A stretch of DNA of 10,600 bases from positions 1-10,600 of the forward strand of contig CALNBC010000050.1 of NCBI GenBank assembly GCA_937874755.1, given 5' to 3'. This document shows, one piece after another, positions 6,856 to 10,600 of the stretch. A program made the position numbers and the translations under genes. Below the pieces are notes generated by a model that did not search any database, was not told the DNA's origin, and saw nothing but the letters and a program-made list of their open reading frames with translations. Source of the DNA: an uncultured Clostridia bacterium (GTDB lineage Bacteria > Bacillota > Clostridia > Christensenellales > CALWSW01). The stretch's first letter is position 1; every line of letters begins with the position of its first letter.

Positions 6856-6865
6856 GGGCTTTGCT
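6856..6865 (-). repeat. Right copy of the 10-bp inverted repeat
   Basis: GGGCTTTGCT is the reverse complement of 5398-5407. It also forms part of the local hairpin 6851-6869, which may be the real reason for its structure. Confidence 0.3.
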
Positions 6866-6908
6866 TCAAGTAAATTGTTTTTTAATGTCGTATTTTAGGC
6901 AGATTTGC

Positions 6909-6937
6909 TTTAATTCCAATCTAAAGGCTGATATAAT
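6909..6937 (+). promoter_or_regulatory. Candidate promoter for the activase gene
   Basis: A perfect TATAAT (6932-6937) preceded by TGA forms an extended -10. TTTAAT (6909-6914) lies 17 bp upstream as a poor -35. Transcription would start near 6944, giving a leader of about 175 nt before the TTG start. Confidence 0.45.
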
Positions 6938-7105
6938 GACTATTACTTTTATAGTTTCACCTTTGACATTGGATCGTACACGGTGATTCGGTAGACAGTA
7001 AGAATTATTAGTATTGAAGTTTATAGTCGATGCAACTGAGCTATATATCTATCACAACTATCTCCGATTTACTGTTGACGAGCCAAAGTCGTGCGGAGTG
7101 AAACC

Positions 7106-7110
7106 GGAGG
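7106..7110 (+). promoter_or_regulatory. Shine-Dalgarno that decides the TTG start of the activase gene
   Basis: GGAGG lies 9 bases before TTG 7120-7122. No comparable site precedes the in-frame ATG at 7222, where the conserved domain begins, so TTG is the better start. Confidence 0.75.
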
Positions 7111-7119
7111 ATATTTATT

Positions 7120-10100
7120 TTGAGATATAAAGGTTTGAATAATAAGGTTTACCGGGCCAATTCTAATGATGTCAAAAGCGATACGCTTGAAGATGTTCAT
7201 TCAGAAAAAACCGCTTTACGCATGGGATTGGATATCGGATCGACCACAATTAAGGTCGTTCTTCTCGGCAAAGATGACGAGATTGTATACAGCTCCTATC
7301 GTCGCCACAACTCGGATATAAAGGGCGTTATCAAAGCCGCCATTAATGAAACATATGCCGATCACCCTGATGATTTAATACACATCAGCATAACCGGTTC
7401 AGGCGGCGTACTTGTAGCTAAGCTGCTTGACGTCCCTTTCGTGCAGGAAGTTATCGCAGAGACAGAAGCAATCAACCGCTTCAATCCGGACGCCGATATC
7501 ATCATCGAGCTTGGTGGTGAGGATGCGAAGATTACCTATTTGAAACCGACACCGGAGCAGCGCATGAACGGTACCTGTGCAGGCGGTACCGGATCTTTCA
7601 TTGACCAAATGGCCCAGTTGCTGCAGACCGATGCAGCCGGCCTAAATGAAATGGCGTCCAAGTACGAGAGTTTATATCCGATTGCCTCGCGCTGCGGCGT
7701 ATTCGCTAAGACGGATTTACAGCCCCTATTGAATGAAGGTGCGTCAAAAAATGATTTGGCTGCTTCGGTACTCCAGGCAGTCGTCACACAGACCATAGTC
7801 GGACTCGCCCAGGGTCGTCCCATCAAGGGTAACGTCGTATTCCTAGGCGGTCCTCTGCACTTCATGCCTGAATTAAGAAAAGCATTTGAGCGCAGTCTAT
7901 CAAACCGTGTCGATAAATTCGAGACACCCGACAATGCCGAACTTTACGTCGCGATTGGTGCGGCACTGATGTCGGTCAATTCCCGTCAAACCACCCTGGC
8001 AAAGCTTCTGGAACGCCTAGAATGCTCAGGTGAGGTCGATCAGGATATTTCACATATCCCGCCGCTATTTCGCGACGCTGAAGATAAGGCCGCTTTCGAT
8101 GAACGCCATAGGAAAGCGTCTGTCCGCACCCACGACATCTCCACACTTGAAGGACCGGCCTTCCTCGGAATTGACGGCGGATCGACGACGACGAAAGTTG
8201 CTTTAATCGGTCAGGATGGCGATCTCTACTATTCTCATTACTCATCAAATAAAGGCTCCCCGCTCAACTCGACGATAGAAGCACTGGAGGATCTCTACAG
8301 TAAACTGCCTGAAAAAGCTTTCATCGCCCGCTCCTGCGTCACCGGTTACGGCGAATCCTTAATTCAGTCGGCGCTTGCTGTCGATGAAGGAGAGATCGAA
8401 ACGATGGCGCATTATCGCGGTTCCGAATACTTCCTGCCCGATGTCAACTTCATCGTCGATATCGGCGGTCAGGATATGAAATGCATGCGCATTCGCAACG
8501 GCGTAATTGACAGCATTATGCTAAATGAAGCATGCTCCTCCGGTTGCGGATCATTTATTCAAACTTTCGCAAACAGCCTCGGCATGGAAATGCCGGCCTT
8601 CGTCCAAGCAGCACTCAGCGCCCGTAACCCGGTTGATCTGGGTACCCGTTGTACCGTCTTTATGAACTCTCGCGTCAAGCAGGCACAAAAGGAAGGCGCC
8701 AGCGTAGGCGATATTTCCGCCGGCCTGTCGTATTCTGTTGTCCGCAACGCCTTATATAAAGTTATAAAACTGAAGAACCCGGCCGACATGGGGGCTAAGG
8801 TCGTCGTCCAAGGAGGCACTTTCCTTAACGATGCAATCCTTCGCTCCTTTGAGAAAATCGCCGGTCGCGAAGTCATCCGCCCGAATATTGCCGGCTTAAT
8901 GGGTGCTTTCGGTGCTGCTCTAATCGCCCGTTCACATTGGGATGGCCAATCGAAATCAGCCGTCCTCTCCATTGACGCCCTGAGAACTTTCACTATGGAC
9001 GCTGCGATGAGCACCTGCAAGCTCTGTGGCAATCAATGCAAGTTGACCATTGTCACTTTCCGGGACGGGCGTCGCCATGTTTCCGGTAACCGCTGTGAGC
9101 GCGGTGCCGGTGCAAAGAAGATAGAAAACCCTCTGCCGAACATGTACGACTATCGCAACTACAGAATGTTGAGCTGTTACGAGCCATTGCCGGCGGCGAA
9201 AGCTACAAGAGGCGTCATCGGGATACCGCGTGTTTTGAATATGTACGAGAACTATCCGCTGTTGTTTACCTTGTTTAACGAGCTCGGCTTCCGCGTTAAG
9301 CTCTCGCCCCATTCAAGTCATCAGATTTATGAAAAAGGGATGGAGACGATCCCCTCTGAATCGGTTTGCTATCCGGCGAAGATGGTCCACGGGCACATTG
9401 AGACCCTGATGAAATCGAAGCTTGACGCCATTTTCTACCCTTCGCTTCCGTACGAGCAGAATGAAAACAAACACGCGAACAATCACTTTAACTGTCCGAT
9501 TGTCGTCAGCTATCCTGAAGTCATCGCGAATAACATGGACGATCTGCGTGAAAGCGGAATCAAGTTCCTGCATCCGTTCCTGCCTTTGCACAATAAAGAG
9601 AAGTTGATCGAAACCCTCTTGGAGATGTTCCATGAAAATGGCTGGGCGGATATAACAAAAAAAGAATTGAAGGTGGCTACAGATAAAGCTTACGATGAAT
9701 TGGCAAAGGCCCGGGAAGACATCCATCAAAAGGGCGATGAGATTGTCGCTTGGTTGAAAGAGACAAACAATAAAGGTATCGTTCTGGCCGGTCGCCCATA
9801 CTACATGGATCCGGAAATCAACCACGGTATTGCACAGTTGATCAACACCTTGGGCATGGCGGTGCTGACTGAAGATTCAGTTGCGCGTCCGGGAATGCTC
9901 GAACGTCCAATCCGCGTTGTCGACCAGTGGGCTTACCACAGCAGACTATATGAAGCGGCAGCCTTTGTGGCCGGCGAAGAGAATCTGGAATTAGTTCAAC
10001 TGAACAGTTTCGGTTGCGGACTTGATGCCATCACCACCGATCAAACGCAGGAAATTCTCGAGTCACAGGGTAAGATTTATACGCTTTTGAAAATCGACGA

Positions 10101-10600
10101 AGTGTCGAACCTTGGTGCGGCGAGAATTCGTCTGCGTTCACTGAAAGTAGCGATGGAAGAGCGTGAACGTCAAGCTGAACTCCAAAAGCAGCGTGCGGTT
10201 GCCCTGATGGAGGCTGAGCGCGAGGCGAAAGCCATTGAAGATGAACCGAATGAAGACGATGACGACGATGACGACGATAACAATCGCGCTATCTCAGCCT
10301 ATACCTTCTTGGTTGAATATATTATGAAGAATTTGTCAAAGCACAAGAAGGACATCGGCGACAATGTAGCTGCCGCGACTTCGAAGCTGCGCGAAGTAAT
10401 CAGTCAAGCAATCAACGCTTTTCCTAAAAAGGCGCAACTAGCCCTTGAAGGCATTGCGAACGCCGGAAATAGTGGGTTGAAGATTCCCTACACCCGTGCG
10501 ATGAGCGATCTGAAGAATCTTCAGGAGCAGTTTAAGGATTTGGATAGCAATGCCATTAGCAAGCTAGAAGCCGAGGTATTGGCTCGAAGTCGTTCCTCCG
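7120..10600 (+). CDS. Giant 2-hydroxyacyl-CoA dehydratase activase (two BadF/BcrA-type ATPase modules plus DUF2229), 3' end beyond window
   Basis: Activators of this family use ATP to drive one electron at low potential, via a [4Fe-4S] cluster, into a dehydratase or similar double-cubane reductase in anaerobes. At least 1160 codons are visible. Module 1 starts with [11 protein letters not shown] (35-45) and has [11 protein letters not shown] with C153 and SRCGVF with C192. Module 2 starts with [10 protein letters not shown] (350-359) and has C472 and C511. Both cysteine pairs are 39 apart, as in HgdC (C127/C166). A Cys4 motif follows (C633, C636, C640, C659). A DUF2229-like module (about 697-1010) carries ESVCYPAK (C750), [11 protein letters not shown] (C792), [14 protein letters not shown] and GCGLD (C966), resembling dehydratase-subunit cluster cysteines. 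A charged helix (about 1010-1042) and eight Asp (1046-1053) come next, then a helical segment I do not recognise, still open at the window end. Start is TTG 7120. Arginine codons are mostly CGC/CGT, unlike the genes to the left. The physiological substrate is unknown and no dehydratase gene is in view. Confidence 0.9.
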   Translation, partial: MRYKGLNNKVYRANSNDVKSDTLEDVHSEKTALRMGLDIGSTTIKVVLLGKDDEIVYSSYRRHNSDIKGVIKAAINETYADHPDDLIHISITGSGGVLVAKLLDVPFVQEVIAETEAINRFNPDADIIIELGGEDAKITYLKPTPEQRMNGTCAGGTGSFIDQMAQLLQTDAAGLNEMASKYESLYPIASRCGVFAKTDLQPLLNEGASKNDLAASVLQAVVTQTIVGLAQGRPIKGNVVFLGGPLHFMPELRKAFERSLSNRVDKFETPDNAELYVAIGAALMSVNSRQTTLAKLLERLECSGEVDQDISHIPPLFRDAEDKAAFDERHRKASVRTHDISTLEGPAFLGIDGGSTTTKVALIGQDGDLYYSHYSSNKGSPLNSTIEALEDLYSKLPEKAFIARSCVTGYGESLIQSALAVDEGEIETMAHYRGSEYFLPDVNFIVDIGGQDMKCMRIRNGVIDSIMLNEACSSGCGSFIQTFANSLGMEMPAFVQAALSARNPVDLGTRCTVFMNSRVKQAQKEGASVGDISAGLSYSVVRNALYKVIKLKNPADMGAKVVVQGGTFLNDAILRSFEKIAGREVIRPNIAGLMGAFGAALIARSHWDGQSKSAVLSIDALRTFTMDAAMSTCKLCGNQCKLTIVTFRDGRRHVSGNRCERGAGAKKIENPLPNMYDYRNYRMLSCYEPLPAAKATRGVIGIPRVLNMYENYPLLFTLFNELGFRVKLSPHSSHQIYEKGMETIPSESVCYPAKMVHGHIETLMKSKLDAIFYPSLPYEQNENKHANNHFNCPIVVSYPEVIANNMDDLRESGIKFLHPFLPLHNKEKLIETLLEMFHENGWADITKKELKVATDKAYDELAKAREDIHQKGDEIVAWLKETNNKGIVLAGRPYYMDPEINHGIAQLINTLGMAVLTEDSVARPGMLERPIRVVDQWAYHSRLYEAAAFVAGEENLELVQLNSFGCGLDAITTDQTQEILESQGKIYTLLKIDEVSNLGAARIRLRSLKVAMEERERQAELQKQRAVALMEAEREAKAIEDEPNEDDDDDDDDNNRAISAYTFLVEYIMKNLSKHKKDIGDNVAAATSKLREVISQAINAFPKKAQLALEGIANAGNSGLKIPYTRAMSDLKNLQEQFKDLDSNAISKLEAEVLARSRSS
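10255..10278 (+). repeat. Short GAC/GAT repeat coding for eight aspartates
   Basis: The codons run GAC GAT GAC GAC GAT GAC GAC GAT, a 9-nt pattern repeated almost three times. They encode D1046-D1053 in the linker after the DUF2229-like module. A run like this can change length by slippage, probably without loss of frame. Confidence 0.75.

Larger units (their letters stand above)
5398..6865. mobile_element. Remnant of a mobile element (serine recombinase plus P4-type primase); boundaries uncertain
   Basis: Two gene fragments typical of clostridial integrative or conjugative elements lie head to tail on the minus strand between gpr and the activase gene: a primase-helicase (6792-5882) and a large serine recombinase (5848-5480). 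Both are cut, and the primase is also frameshifted, so the element cannot move by itself. The limits given are those of a 10-bp inverted repeat (AGCAAAGCCC at 5398-5407, GGGCTTTGCT at 6856-6865) and are only a guess. The fragments themselves span about 5480-6780. Bases 5329-5452, between gpr and the recombinase hairpin, hold no gene I can see. Confidence 0.6.
6793..7119. other. 327-nt stretch without a recognised gene; element edge plus activase leader
   Basis: No open frame here matches a family I know. The left part contains a small hairpin, TTGAAG (6851-6856) with CTTCAA (6864-6869), followed eight bases later by a run of six T (6878-6883). This is a weak terminator-like shape near the right edge of the element remnant. 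The right part is AT-rich and contains the candidate promoter at 6909-6937. It then has about 180 nt of leader up to the TTG start at 7120, in which I see no tRNA, riboswitch or leader peptide. Confidence 0.5.

Noticed and set aside
6599..6898. Plus-strand open frame of 99 codons running out of the primase fragment, ending in KYYRVSKGLKGF…
   Set aside because: Most of it is antisense to the primase. The tail is too short to recognise and has no start of its own with a ribosome site.
6963..6968. TTGACA as a -35 for the activase gene
   Set aside because: No acceptable -10 lies 16-19 bp downstream (ATTCGG at the expected place), so the match is probably chance.
1..10600. CRISPR arrays, tRNA or rRNA genes, riboswitches
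   Set aside because: No regularly spaced repeats, no cloverleaf or CCA-type end, and no rRNA-like conserved stretch were seen on either strand.

Overview
The window reads as a chromosomal stretch from an anaerobic, endospore-forming member of the Clostridia (Firmicutes). The main support is a recognisable germination protease gene (gpr), the conserved clostridial block trmH-family methyltransferase / comEC / holA / rpsT / gpr, strong GGAGG-type ribosome binding sites, TTG starts, and a giant activator of 2-hydroxyacyl-CoA dehydratase, a family typical of strict anaerobes. I cannot name a genus from sequence alone.

Layout. Positions 1-447 hold the 3' part of a SpoU/TrmH-type RNA 2'-O-methyltransferase. 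Positions 498-2807 hold a full-length ComEC DNA-uptake channel with a C-terminal metallo-beta-lactamase-like domain. Positions 2845-3930 hold the DNA polymerase III delta subunit (HolA), with an unusual charged, glutamine-rich insertion. rpsT (ribosomal protein S20) lies convergently at 4268-4005 on the minus strand, with its own promoter, Shine-Dalgarno and intrinsic terminator. gpr follows at 4405-5328 on the plus strand.

Positions about 5400-6870 are the scar of a mobile element. On the minus strand it holds a frameshifted fragment of a P4-type primase-helicase, followed directly by the last ~120 codons of a large serine recombinase. Both are truncated, so the element looks dead and internally deleted. 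A 327-nt stretch without a recognised gene (6793-7119) follows, with a candidate promoter.

From 7120 to the window end, still open, runs a very large plus-strand gene. It encodes two tandem ASKHA ATPase modules with paired cluster cysteines, a Cys4 motif, and a DUF2229-type module with conserved cysteines. A charged linker with eight consecutive aspartates comes next, then a helical stretch I do not recognise. Its arginine codon choice (mostly CGC/CGT) differs from the AGG/AGA/CGG-rich use in the first five genes. This suggests a separate origin for DNA beyond the mobile-element scar.

Functionally, the left block is housekeeping and sporulation (RNA modification, DNA uptake, replication, translation, spore germination). 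The right gene belongs to ATP-driven low-potential electron transfer in anaerobic metabolism. No CRISPR array, rRNA or tRNA was recognised. Nothing here is clearly a wholly new system. The most unusual items are the extension after the Asp run in the activase, a terminator-like hairpin inside comEC, and the HolA insertion.
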